DNA of 36,448 nt from Cytophagaceae bacterium. GTDB lineage: Bacteria > Bacteroidota > Bacteroidia > Cytophagales > Flexibacteraceae. The notes under the pieces were generated by a model. It had not been told where the DNA came from. It did not search any database and was given only the letters and a program-made list of their open reading frames with translations. The translations under genes and the position numbers were made by a program. Positions 24,261 to 32,851 of the stretch are shown in pieces; position 1 is the stretch's first letter; each line of letters opens with the position of its first letter. The stretch lies in the NCBI GenBank assembly GCA_027487695.1, contig JAIYDB010000119.1, positions 1-36,448 on the forward strand, given 5' to 3'.

Positions 24261-25346
24261 ATGGAATACCTCTTTTATGGCTTCTTGATACTATTGTGTT
24301 GGCAATTAGGGGGTATGCTTATGCTTGCTTTACGGGTTTGGTATCCTGAATACAAGTCTAGCAAGTTGCCCATAACCTTGGTAATTTGCAGCAACGGAAA
24401 AAGGGAATCGTTATTCAAATTATTAGTAGCCATTAACCAACAATACTATACCAATTTCCGTGTCCTTGTGGTTGCTGATAGGTGGGGAGAGAACGAAATA
24501 GCGCAGCTAGAAGCCATTCTATTACCTACCTACCAAATTGAAGTGCTTTTCATTGATGAAATTCCAGAGGGTTGGGATGCCAAAAAGTATTTGATTGATA
24601 GGGCTATTAGTTTTTCGGAAACGGAATACTTGCTGTTTACCGACGATGATTGCATGCCTTCATCGCCTTACTGGATCAATTATATGGCTACCGAGTGGGA
24701 AAAAGGGGCTGATATTGTAGTCGGGTATAGTCCCTATTTCAAACTAGCGGGCCTGCTAAATTTACTTTACCGATTTGAGACCTATACCCTTGGATTACAA
24801 TTCTTAACGGCAGGAATTCAGAAGCTGCCTTATATGGCATTGGGCAGAAATATGGGTTATACTAAAACCTTTTACTATGCGGTAAATGGGATGGAAAGTA
24901 TTAACGGTTATAAGGGTGGCGACGATGACCTCCTCACAAATAAAGGTGCTAAAGATGCCAAATGGGGATACGCTTTAAGTCCTGATGCCCTAGTTTTTAG
25001 TGAGCCTGTACATAGTTTTAAGGATTGGCAAAATCAAAAATTACGACACTTTAAAGCAGGTACCAGATATAGCCAAAGGCAATGGTATGTAGGCCTGCTT
25101 GCCTTCATCGAAATTATAAAATTACCGATTATTGTTGCTCTTTGTATTTGGGATTTACAGTTAGGGGTATGGGCATTATTGGCTAGGGTTGTTTTGTACA
25201 ATTCGGCTCAATGGTGGCTAGCTAAGTATTGGAAACTAGGATTTAATTGGCTTCAAATTGTGCTAGCAGATTTGGTGTACCCCATTTTGTATTTGTATTT
25301 TGGCGTATTGGCTTATTTCAACAAAACCGAAAAACAACCTTGGTAA
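24261..25346 (+). CDS. Family 2 glycosyltransferase, membrane-anchored
   Basis: The ATG at 24261 (361 residues) is preferred over a TTG 36 bases upstream. An N-terminal membrane segment (YLFYGFLILLCWQLGGMLML) precedes a GT-A domain with LPITLVICSNGKRE, the metal-binding TDDDC at 127-131, and GGDDDLL before a C-terminal part with KLRHFKAGTRYSQRQW and two or three hydrophobic helices. This fits a processive or lipid-linked sugar transferase with the active site facing the cytosol. The acceptor is unknown. It overlaps the next gene by 7 bases, so together they may build and extend a polyprenyl-linked glycan. Confidence 0.88.
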   Translation: MEYLFYGFLILLCWQLGGMLMLALRVWYPEYKSSKLPITLVICSNGKRESLFKLLVAINQQYYTNFRVLVVADRWGENEIAQLEAILLPTYQIEVLFIDEIPEGWDAKKYLIDRAISFSETEYLLFTDDDCMPSSPYWINYMATEWEKGADIVVGYSPYFKLAGLLNLLYRFETYTLGLQFLTAGIQKLPYMALGRNMGYTKTFYYAVNGMESINGYKGGDDDLLTNKGAKDAKWGYALSPDALVFSEPVHSFKDWQNQKLRHFKAGTRYSQRQWYVGLLAFIEIIKLPIIVALCIWDLQLGVWALLARVVLYNSAQWWLAKYWKLGFNWLQIVLADLVYPILYLYFGVLAYFNKTEKQPW

Positions 25347-25918
25347 ATACTACCTACCGCACTTTATGGAAGCCCTTGGCAGATAAACTATTAGCATTAT
25401 TGCTTTTGGTGATAACTGCTCCTTTGGCTTTGGTGTCAGCGGTAGGTTTATTGGTTTTTTCTGGAGAAAGCAAGTTACTTTTTATTCAACCCAGACCAGG
25501 ATATAGGGGAAAGGTTTTTAGCCTTATCAAATTCAGAACTTTGGATACTGCGGGCAAACCTACCAGTTTTTGGTCAGTACTTTTGCGTAAAACAGGGATA
25601 GATGAATGGCCGCAACTTATCCATATTCTGAAAGGTGAGATGAGCTTTGTAGGTCCACGTCCGCTATTAGTAAGTTACTTGCCGCTATATAATACCACCC
25701 AACAAAAGCGACACCAAGTAAAACCTGGCATTACAGGTTGGGCGCAAGTAAACGGTCGCAATACCCAAACTTGGGACCAACGCTTTTTGCTAGATTTGGA
25801 ATATGTAGAAAAGCAATCATTTACCCTCGATTGCCGTATATTAGGGCTAACTATTAGGCAGCTAATCCAAAAGGGTAATGCTACCGAAATGCCTGTTTGG
25901 CAAGGCAATAAAAACTAA
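25340..25918 (+). CDS. Polyprenyl-phosphate sugar-1-phosphate transferase (PglC/WcaJ core type)
   Basis: The monotopic phosphoglycosyl transferase moves a sugar-1-phosphate from a nucleotide sugar to undecaprenyl phosphate. An N-terminal re-entrant hydrophobic segment (KLLALLLLVITAPLALVSA) is followed by KFRT at 64-67, the catalytic pair D88-E89 (TGIDEWPQL), SFVGPRPLLVSYLPLY and PGITGWAQVNGRN, all family hallmarks. At 192 residues it is the minimal catalytic type. No ATG precedes the membrane segment; I take the TTG at 25340, which overlaps the end of the glycosyltransferase. The frame also extends up to 25247. No other polysaccharide genes are near. Confidence 0.9.
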   Translation: MVNTTYRTLWKPLADKLLALLLLVITAPLALVSAVGLLVFSGESKLLFIQPRPGYRGKVFSLIKFRTLDTAGKPTSFWSVLLRKTGIDEWPQLIHILKGEMSFVGPRPLLVSYLPLYNTTQQKRHQVKPGITGWAQVNGRNTQTWDQRFLLDLEYVEKQSFTLDCRILGLTIRQLIQKGNATEMPVWQGNKN

Positions 25919-25941
25919 ATTATTACTGATTTATTTATACT

Positions 25942-26466
25942 ATGAAACCTGCAAAGCCATTTAACCTATTGCAATGGATAGATGATAATAGACACTTGCT
26001 GAAACCACCAGTAGGTAACCAAACTATCTACCATCATAATAAAGATTTTATAGTGATGGTTGTCGGCGGACCAAACTCAAGGAACGATTATCACGTAAAC
26101 CAAGGCGAAGAAATTTTCTATCAGTTAGAAGGAGAAATTACGGTTGTTATCATCAACGAAGAAGGAAAGCCAGAACCATTGACCTTAAAAGCAGGCGATA
26201 TGATGCTGATGCCCGCAGGTACCCCCCATTCACCAAGACGTACCGCTGGCAGTATTGGTCTGGTAATAGAACGCTACCGAGAAACGGGCGAACAAGATGG
26301 CTTTGTGTGGTACTGCGATAATTGCGGAAACAAACTACACGAACACTTTGAAGTGATTACCGATATCGTTACGCAACTACCCCCTATTATGAATGCCTTT
26401 CAAGGCAATTTAGACCTCAGGACTTGCAAAGTTTGTGGTACGGTGGCTAAAAAACCAGGGGAGTAG
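25942..26466 (+). CDS. 3-hydroxyanthranilate 3,4-dioxygenase
   Basis: This cupin enzyme opens 3-hydroxyanthranilate to the precursor of quinolinate in the kynurenine route from tryptophan to NAD. The 174-residue protein has the iron ligands H51 and E57 (NDYHVNQGEEIFYQLEGE) and H96 (PAGTPHSPRR), and the bacterial-type C-terminal rubredoxin-like metal site with C125, C128, C162 and C165 (WYCDNCGN, RTCKVCG). The length matches the bacterial family. The start is the only ATG near. The other kynurenine genes are not in the window, and the gene simply follows the sugar-phosphate transferase after 23 bases. Confidence 0.95.
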   Translation: MKPAKPFNLLQWIDDNRHLLKPPVGNQTIYHHNKDFIVMVVGGPNSRNDYHVNQGEEIFYQLEGEITVVIINEEGKPEPLTLKAGDMMLMPAGTPHSPRRTAGSIGLVIERYRETGEQDGFVWYCDNCGNKLHEHFEVITDIVTQLPPIMNAFQGNLDLRTCKVCGTVAKKPGE

Positions 26467-26599
26467 CAATGGGGTTGTTATAGGGATATTAACTTTTAAA
26501 CGAGACGAAAAGCCTATAATTAATAGAAGATTTAATTTCGTTTATTTTTGAGGGTAGATTACCTATCTTCACCCAACAAAAATTACCCAATTTTGCGCT

Positions 26600-27421
26600 A
26601 TGAAAACTGTATTGATAGTGCTTTGCACGCTGTTTCTGTTTATTAGTTCTAGCTTTCAACCTAAGCCGGTGGGGCCTAGGTATAGAGTTTTTACCTATAA
26701 TATTCGTTATGCCAATAAGGCCGATGGAGTTAACAGTTGGGAGAACCGCAGGGCTTTAGTAACTGCTCAAATCCTGCTGTACTACCCGCAAATTGTTGGT
26801 TTGCAAGAGGTACTAAGCTCTCAGCTTGCCGATTTAAAGAAAGCAATGCCCGATTATACTTTTCTTGGGGTGGGACGTGACGATGGCAAAGAAGCAGGCG
26901 AGTTCTCTCCTATTGCATTAGATAAAGTACAGTCTCGAAATCTGATAGACTGGAAAACGATTTGGCTTTCTCCAACACCTAATAAGCCTTCTAAAGGGTG
27001 GGATGCTGCCTTGCCTCGCATTGCTACTTTGGCAAGATTGAAAATGGTAAATGGCGATACCCTTACTGTAATCAATACCCATTTTGATCATCAAGGCGAG
27101 CAAGCCAGATTAGAAAGTGCTAAACTTATTCTTTCATTGCTTCCTTCTAAGAATTATATCTTGATGGGCGACCTAAACGCTACTTCTTCCGAGGCTCCTG
27201 TATTAGAATTAGTAAACTCTGGTAAGTTTACCGAACCTAAGCCATTACCTTATGCCACTTGCTGCGGCTTTAAAAAGCGTCCTGATACAGAAGGTAAAAC
27301 CATAGACTATATTCTCTATCCGCCAACGGCAACCTTGTTTAAGCAATATGCCGACTCTACTACCCGAAATGGTAATTACGGCTCCGACCATTTGCCTTTA
27401 TATGGTGTAATTGGGTTTTAA
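26600..27421 (+). CDS. Exported endonuclease/exonuclease/phosphatase (EEP) family protein
   Basis: The 273-residue protein starts with a signal peptide (TVLIVLCTLFLFISSSFQ) and shows the EEP motifs YNIRYAN, LQEV (metal-binding E), VINTHFDHQG, LMGDLNATSSEAP, DYILYP and GSDHLPLYG. It may hydrolyse phosphodiesters or phosphate esters of nucleic acids, sugars or lipids in the periplasm or outside the cell; the substrate cannot be told. The length suits the small secreted class. A strong bidirectional hairpin terminator follows. Confidence 0.9.
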   Translation: MKTVLIVLCTLFLFISSSFQPKPVGPRYRVFTYNIRYANKADGVNSWENRRALVTAQILLYYPQIVGLQEVLSSQLADLKKAMPDYTFLGVGRDDGKEAGEFSPIALDKVQSRNLIDWKTIWLSPTPNKPSKGWDAALPRIATLARLKMVNGDTLTVINTHFDHQGEQARLESAKLILSLLPSKNYILMGDLNATSSEAPVLELVNSGKFTEPKPLPYATCCGFKKRPDTEGKTIDYILYPPTATLFKQYADSTTRNGNYGSDHLPLYGVIGF

Positions 27422-27440
27422 ATAAACTCCTTTGAAATGT

Positions 27441-27473
27441 AAAAGAGGATAGCCTGACAGACTATCCTCTTTT
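27441..27473. terminator. Bidirectional terminator between the EEP and rhodanese-like genes
   Basis: Arms AAAAGAGGATAG (27441-27452) and CTATCCTCTTTT (27462-27473) form a 12-bp stem with a 9-base loop, flanked by A-rich and T-rich ends on either strand. It serves both convergent genes. Confidence 0.92.
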
Positions 27474-27493
27474 TTATGTTGTTTTCTGTAGAA

Positions 27494-27964
27494 CTAAAAT
27501 CCACCAATATCAGTAGCTACCTGAAATACTGGTTTGTTCTTCTTTTTCCAAGCTTCAAAGCCGCCATCTAGGTAATATACATTTGGGTTATTGGTATTCA
27601 TTACCTTTTGGATGAGTGGGGTTTCTACCTTGGCGTTTTTCTTGTTAGCGCCATAGATAAACACAACTGATTTGTTGTTGATCTTCGCCACAGCTTCATT
27701 AAAGGCAAGGGTATCTGCTGGGTTTAGGTTAATGGCGCCATCTAGTCTGCCATTATCAAACTCTGTTTTAGACCTTAGATCAATGATTACACGGTTTGCA
27801 GACTTTAACATCAGTTTTTCGAAGTCTTCCACATTTAAAATGTTGCTTTCGTCCATTTTAGGCATTTTCCTAGGTGGAGCCTTCATTTGGCTTAAGCTTT
27901 GTGCCTCAACCATAGTTAAGGTGCTGAAAAATAATGCAATAGCAAGGAATAAGTACTTTTTCAT
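27494..27964 (-). CDS. Exported rhodanese-like domain protein lacking the catalytic cysteine
   Basis: A signal peptide (YLFLAIALFFSTLTMVEAQ) precedes a rhodanese-like fold: VIIDLRSKTEFDNGRLDGAINLN at about 59-81 is the CH2A-like start and YYLDGGFEAWKKKNKP the end. The active-site loop, which should read CxxGxR or a close relative, is instead YGANKKNAK (104-112), so no sulfur-transfer Cys is present. The 156-residue protein is therefore likely a non-catalytic, periplasmic binding protein. It is transcribed away from enolase; see the promoter at 27996-28026. Confidence 0.85.
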   Translation of the reverse strand: MKKYLFLAIALFFSTLTMVEAQSLSQMKAPPRKMPKMDESNILNVEDFEKLMLKSANRVIIDLRSKTEFDNGRLDGAINLNPADTLAFNEAVAKINNKSVVFIYGANKKNAKVETPLIQKVMNTNNPNVYYLDGGFEAWKKKNKPVFQVATDIGGF

Positions 27965-27995
27965 TGGGGTAGGTGAGAGGTTAGTGTTCGGGGTG

Positions 27996-28026
27996 CAAAG
28001 TTAAGTTTGTGTTTAATAACGCCAAA
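27996..28026 (-). promoter_or_regulatory. Promoter of the rhodanese-like gene
   Basis: On the minus strand TTTG (28023-28026), 19 bases, then TAACTTTG (27996-28003) match both Bacteroidota boxes exactly with the standard spacing; the ATG is 31 bases downstream. Confidence 0.6.
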
Positions 28027-28034
28027 GTTTTAAA

Positions 28035-28072
28035 TTTGTTGACCTGCAAAGGTAGAAGGTTCTCTATATTCG
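28035..28072 (+). promoter_or_regulatory. Candidate enolase promoter
   Basis: TATATTCG at 28065-28072 is one base off TAnnTTTG and lies 33 bases before the ATG; TTG/TTTG at 28035-28041 is upstream, but the spacing of 23-26 bases is long. It overlaps the divergent rhodanese-side control region only in part. Confidence 0.3.
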
Positions 28073-28078
28073 TGTTGA

Positions 28079-29374
<1,296 letters not shown>

Positions 29375-29394
29375 TTTAAAGTTAGATACTATAC

Positions 29395-29421
29395 AAAGCC
29401 ACGTGAAAATCACGTGGCTTT
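29395..29421 (+). terminator. Rho-independent terminator of eno
   Basis: A 12-bp perfect stem, AAAGCCACGTGA (29395-29406) with 29410-29421, loop AAA, followed by a T-run (TTTTTTG). It isolates eno from the downstream small membrane protein genes. Confidence 0.93.
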
Positions 29422-29466
29422 TTTGTTATTATTTTCATAAAACTGCAAACTGGTTAGTTTCTTGCT

Positions 29467-29474
29467 TATATTTG
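29467..29474 (+). promoter_or_regulatory. -7 box of the four-gene membrane protein cluster
   Basis: TATATTTG is an exact TAnnTTTG match, 27 bases before the first ATG. No good -33 TTTG at 19-21 bases upstream is seen. The enolase terminator lies just upstream, so the cluster needs its own promoter. Confidence 0.45.
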
Positions 29475-29501
29475 AAAAGGAAAATATAAAGGATTGGAGT
29501 T

Positions 29502-29786
29502 ATGAAAACTTGGTATATGAATTTACAAGCAAAGCAGTTTAGGTTAATCTATACTACTCTATTGATCTTGCCTATCTTAACAAGTTTGGCGTTTTCGGTC
29601 TTAGAGATTGGTAAATCTTTTAGGAGTATTTACCCAGCTTTTATGGTTATACCTTTAATTCTAATAATGGTTAGACGTAATACCCACCCTTCTGAATTTC
29701 CAAAGATGAAGTGGACTTCTTCAATGATTGTGGCTGCTGGAATATTGATTATATTCTATGGTGTCAAAATAATGAATAGGTACTAA
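29502..29786 (+). CDS. Small membrane protein, tandem family member 1 of 4
   Basis: The 94-residue protein has an N-terminal motif MKTWYMNLQAKQF (1-13), a hydrophobic helix (about 15-36), a second (about 42-57), a basic signature RRNTHPSEFPKMKW (58-71), and a third helix (about 72-91). By the positive-inside rule the N-terminus and the signature should face the cytosol. It is closest to member 4: about 44 of 94 positions are identical by hand alignment, and both are 94 long. I do not recognise the family and assign no function. It is the first gene after a promoter-like box; member 2 follows after 15 bases. Confidence 0.82.
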   Translation: MKTWYMNLQAKQFRLIYTTLLILPILTSLAFSVLEIGKSFRSIYPAFMVIPLILIMVRRNTHPSEFPKMKWTSSMIVAAGILIIFYGVKIMNRY

Positions 29787-29801
29787 ACCGAGCATTTCTC
29801 T

Positions 29802-30095
29802 ATGAAAACTTGGTTCATGAATTTAACAACAAAGCAGTATTGGGACTCCGTTAAATATGGAGGAGTAATATTTTTTCTTGTTGTATTAGTTCTTTTTAAA
29901 TACAACTATATCCCATCAGTCCACTATGTTTTTGGCGCATTTCTATTAGTTAGTTTTTTAAGGGTTTTAAGACTTGTTACCCATCCTAATGAGTATCCTA
30001 AAAATGCAGTTTTGTTTTTCTTGTTCAGGTTAGTGATTTGGATAAGCTTATTTTGGTTTTTTTGCTATGATTATCTATCCAATTACTTAAATTGA
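29802..30095 (+). CDS. Small membrane protein, tandem family member 2 of 4
   Basis: The 97-residue protein starts MKTWFMNLTTKQYW, then has two hydrophobic stretches (about 18-34 and 40-55), the central LVTHPNEYPKNA, and a third, very aromatic helix (FFLFRLVIWISLFWFF). The sequence between the shared motifs is closer to member 3 than to members 1 and 4 (TTKQYW, FLRVLR/FFKFLR). No known family is recognised. The next gene's ATG follows 14 bases after its stop. Confidence 0.8.
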   Translation: MKTWFMNLTTKQYWDSVKYGGVIFFLVVLVLFKYNYIPSVHYVFGAFLLVSFLRVLRLVTHPNEYPKNAVLFFLFRLVIWISLFWFFCYDYLSNYLN

Positions 30096-30109
30096 CAAAA
30101 GCTATTATT

Positions 30110-30424
30110 ATGATTAATTGGTATATGAACATAACGACAAAGCAATATTGGAGAACCTTCCAAGTTGGAAGTGTGGTACTTGCTTTGGGTAGTTTGGTGC
30201 TGGTATTTTTGAATTATATATCGTTAATAGAGTTTTTGTTAATTGCGTTCTTGCCAAGGACATTCTTTAAATTTTTAAGGTTTAAAACCCACAGACACGA
30301 ATTTCCTAAAGAAGCTTCATTTAGAACCGCATTTATATATGTAATCATTGCATTAGTACTTTGGATTGTTTTTGAAATTGTCTTCCCTAATACTATTAGT
30401 TTTAAACCCAGCTTAAATCTATGA
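30110..30424 (+). CDS. Small membrane protein, tandem family member 3 of 4
   Basis: I choose the ATG at 30110 because MINWYMNITTKQYW then aligns with the starts of the paralogs; an upstream TTG at 30092 in the same frame would add six residues without homology. The 104-residue protein has hydrophobic helices at about 18-34 and 39-54, the signature RFKTHRHEFPKEA, a third helix (FIYVIIALVLWIVFEIVF) and a slightly longer C-terminus. Its TGA overlaps the ATG of member 4 (ATGA), so translation is coupled. Function unknown. Confidence 0.8.
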   Translation: MINWYMNITTKQYWRTFQVGSVVLALGSLVLVFLNYISLIEFLLIAFLPRTFFKFLRFKTHRHEFPKEASFRTAFIYVIIALVLWIVFEIVFPNTISFKPSLNL

Positions 30425-30705
30425 AAACTTGGTACATGAATTTAACAACCAAACAGTTCAGGACCATAACTGGATTAATGTTGATATTGCCCTTTTACAC
30501 TAATTTTATGTTATCTATATTGGAGATTAAGAATCCTTACAAAGATTACATCTTAGGTATTGTATTACTGGCATTTATTTTAATTAAAATCAGACGAAGT
30601 ACTCACCCTTCTGAATTCCCAAAAGTAAAGTGGTCGGCAAGTTTGATTATAGCTGCTGTAATACTTCTATTGTACTTTGGTTCAATTTTGGTAAGTAAAT
30701 TTTAA
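30421..30705 (+). CDS. Small membrane protein, tandem family member 4 of 4
   Basis: The 94-residue protein repeats the plan of member 1: MKTWYMNLTTKQFR, two helices, RRSTHPSEFPKVKW, and a last helix (SLIIAAVILLLYFGSIL). The first 14 bases of both genes are identical. The cluster order is therefore A-B-B'-A' by similarity. After the gene there is a 138-base gap with no clear terminator before the secreted cargo gene, so read-through to that gene cannot be excluded. No known domain is recognised. Confidence 0.82.
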   Translation: MKTWYMNLTTKQFRTITGLMLILPFYTNFMLSILEIKNPYKDYILGIVLLAFILIKIRRSTHPSEFPKVKWSASLIIAAVILLLYFGSILVSKF

Positions 30706-30775
30706 AAGGTGCACCAAGGTGGTTTTTTCTGGTTTGCTATCACATTACCGAAGCTTTTTTAAGTTATTTATGTTT

Positions 30776-30807
30776 TTATTTGGCAAATTGTTTGTAATGC
30801 CAAATAA
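30776..30807. promoter_or_regulatory. Inverted repeat upstream of the T9SS cargo gene
   Basis: Arms TTATTTGGCA (30776-30785) and TGCCAAATAA (30798-30807) are perfect reverse complements with a 12-base spacer, 36 bases before the ATG. The spacing and AT content look like a dimeric regulator site (TTTGGCA-N12-TGCCAAA). No clean TAnnTTTG box was found in the region. Confidence 0.5.
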
Positions 30808-30843
30808 TTTGTATTTTTAAGCCTACTCTTTCACAACGATACT

Positions 30844-32817
30844 ATGAAAAAATACTTTACTCTGTTCAGGGTGCTGTTACTGGTGCTATTTTGTAGCATA
30901 AGCAGCAATTTAATAGCCCAAAGTTTTAGGACCGCCTGCCCATATAATGTGGCTTCTTGGCCGTACCCTAATAGTAGCGATTGGATGGGATGCCCGCCTG
31001 CAATAATTCTTGGAACAGGTAGGCCACCTTGTCCCGCAAGTTATGCACATAAGCCTTTTCAAGATTGTTGTGGGGCTATTCCTTTGTACAACAATTACAT
31101 AACTTTTGGTAGGCAGAATCCCAATCCATTATTTAACTCTAGAATCTGTGGGCAAGGTTGCAACCAAACCGAATTGCCACCTGTAGGAAATTCTTGTTTT
31201 GGAGGTCTTGAAAAACAGACAACTTGGTTTACTTTTGAAATCAAGTCATTAATAGGTGGTATTGATACAATTGGAGCCCCAGCTGGAAAGTTACGGTTTA
31301 AAATTTTTCCTTGCGATGGACGTCCAAATCCACCAGACTGTGATCAGGTAGAATTTAGTGTGCCCTGTAACTGTGACACTATTGATCCATTAAGTGCTCT
31401 AAATTGTAATGATTATGGGAATAATGATATTGGTACTGTAGATTACGATTGGATTCTCTATCGTGTAAATAATTTTAATTCTACCAGATCGGCTTGCAAT
31501 GCAATTTCAGCAGGTACTAGTACAGTAGCTTGCTGTAATTGGAGCCAATTGAGAGGTCCAACAGGTATGTTTGAACAACCAGATGGATCTGGAAATTCTT
31601 GTAATGTCGGTGCTCAAGGGCGTCGTTTTAATTCTCCAATTTCCGTAAATGTTGGAGATCGATTTATCCTTTTAGTAGATGCTTTTACTCCTCAAAATTT
31701 AAAAAGTTACAAAATTGATTTCCGAGGAGGATGTGCTAATGTAGGCAGGGATGGGCTTACTGCATTAGTTGGACCTGTAGAATACCCAAATGAAAGAATT
31801 CCTACATCACAGTTCCAACAATTATTGAGTAGAACCGATTCTTGTGTAATTGATTCTATTTCGTTTAGGTTTACCCAACCGCAGCGAAATTCAACAATGA
31901 CTGCAAGTAATTATAAGCTGTTTCGATTTAATGATAACGGTTCATCCGATAGCAATTTCGTAATACATGAAGTATTGCCTTTAAACGATGCTATTACAGC
32001 AACCGATTGGAAAGTTAATTTCGATTCTTTAGGTCTTTCTCGTGGTAATTATGCTCTTCGGTTTATGGATACCGTAACTAGCTATTTTCAAACCAAAGTA
32101 GTTTCTGATACCCTTTATTTTAAAGTCGGAGGAGGAATACCGCCAGCAATTCGGGTAGCACAACCTTTTAATTCTTGCCTCTTACATCCTACTATTTTAA
32201 CGGTTTCAGATACTGCGGGATATGTTTTCCTTTGGAGTACTGGCGATACAACAGCTCGTATAACTGTTCAAGAGCCAAATCAATATTCAGTTACTTCAAC
32301 CTTTAATGGTGCTTGTAGGCAAACAACAACTGCAAGTATATTTCTGCGTCAACCAAGCCTGCGAAACTGTCCGATTTCAATTTCCCACAATCCTAGATTT
32401 GATAGTTTAACAGCCTCATTGCCTGCACTTCGCTATCAATGGGAGTTAGATAATAATTTAATTAATCCATCTTCGAAAAGAATTCCAATTACAGCTAATG
32501 GATCTTACCGAGTACGTGCAATAAACAGTAGAGATACTGGTATTTGGAGTGCACCTTTTGTGGTAACAAGCAATAAGCTCGCAGTAAAATCTGGTGGTTT
32601 AGAAGTTTATCCGAATCCAAGTAAAGGCATTGTAAACATTCAAGTCCCTACGAGTTTTCAAACTATTGAACTTACCGATAAATTGGGAAAGGTATTGCTA
32701 ACCAAGCCAATTCAAAACACAACTACCATCAATGTGCAAGGGTATCCTAAGGGGATTTATATCATTAGAGCTAAGGGTGGGGGACAAGCCTTAAGCACTC
32801 AATTAGTGGTGGAATAA
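30844..32817 (+). CDS. Cysteine-rich T9SS-secreted protein with C-terminal sorting domain
   Basis: The 657-residue protein starts with a signal peptide (LFRVLLLVLFCSISSNLIAQ). Residues about 60-295 resemble the beta-sandwich module of large Bacteroidota surface proteins: CCGAIPL, KQTTWFTFEI, GKLRFKIFPCDG, DYDWILYRVNN and VGDRFILLVDAF, with an unusual number of cysteines, likely disulfides. A middle part (about 300-580) has Ig-like beta patterns (VSDTAGYVFLWSTGDTTARI). The last 72 residues (586-657) are a type A T9SS sorting domain with VYPNPSKG, a KLGKVLL strand and YPKGIYIIRA. It should leave the cell through the T9SS and be anchored or released at the surface; the ligand is unknown. Confidence 0.88.
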   Translation: MKKYFTLFRVLLLVLFCSISSNLIAQSFRTACPYNVASWPYPNSSDWMGCPPAIILGTGRPPCPASYAHKPFQDCCGAIPLYNNYITFGRQNPNPLFNSRICGQGCNQTELPPVGNSCFGGLEKQTTWFTFEIKSLIGGIDTIGAPAGKLRFKIFPCDGRPNPPDCDQVEFSVPCNCDTIDPLSALNCNDYGNNDIGTVDYDWILYRVNNFNSTRSACNAISAGTSTVACCNWSQLRGPTGMFEQPDGSGNSCNVGAQGRRFNSPISVNVGDRFILLVDAFTPQNLKSYKIDFRGGCANVGRDGLTALVGPVEYPNERIPTSQFQQLLSRTDSCVIDSISFRFTQPQRNSTMTASNYKLFRFNDNGSSDSNFVIHEVLPLNDAITATDWKVNFDSLGLSRGNYALRFMDTVTSYFQTKVVSDTLYFKVGGGIPPAIRVAQPFNSCLLHPTILTVSDTAGYVFLWSTGDTTARITVQEPNQYSVTSTFNGACRQTTTASIFLRQPSLRNCPISISHNPRFDSLTASLPALRYQWELDNNLINPSSKRIPITANGSYRVRAINSRDTGIWSAPFVVTSNKLAVKSGGLEVYPNPSKGIVNIQVPTSFQTIELTDKLGKVLLTKPIQNTTTINVQGYPKGIYIIRAKGGGQALSTQLVVE

Positions 32818-32826
32818 ATGATTAAC

Positions 32827-32846
32827 AGCCCAACTTCGGTTTGGCT
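32827..32846. terminator. Weak hairpin between the T9SS cargo gene and tadA
   Basis: AGCCCAAC and GTTTGGCT pair with one mismatch around a TTCG tetraloop. Only ATTT follows on the plus strand, so termination would be weak; it lies between two convergent genes. Confidence 0.4.
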
Positions 32847-32851
32847 ATTTC

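Noticed and set aside
29502-30705. The four similar genes as one gene broken by stop codons
   Set aside because: Each copy has its own ATG, full set of helices and stop, and two of the junctions have gaps of 14-15 bases; this is a gene array, not a pseudogene.
30706-30735. GGTGCACC-AAGGTGGTTTTTT after member 4 as a terminator
   Set aside because: The possible stem is only 3-4 bp with too small a loop, although a T-run is present.
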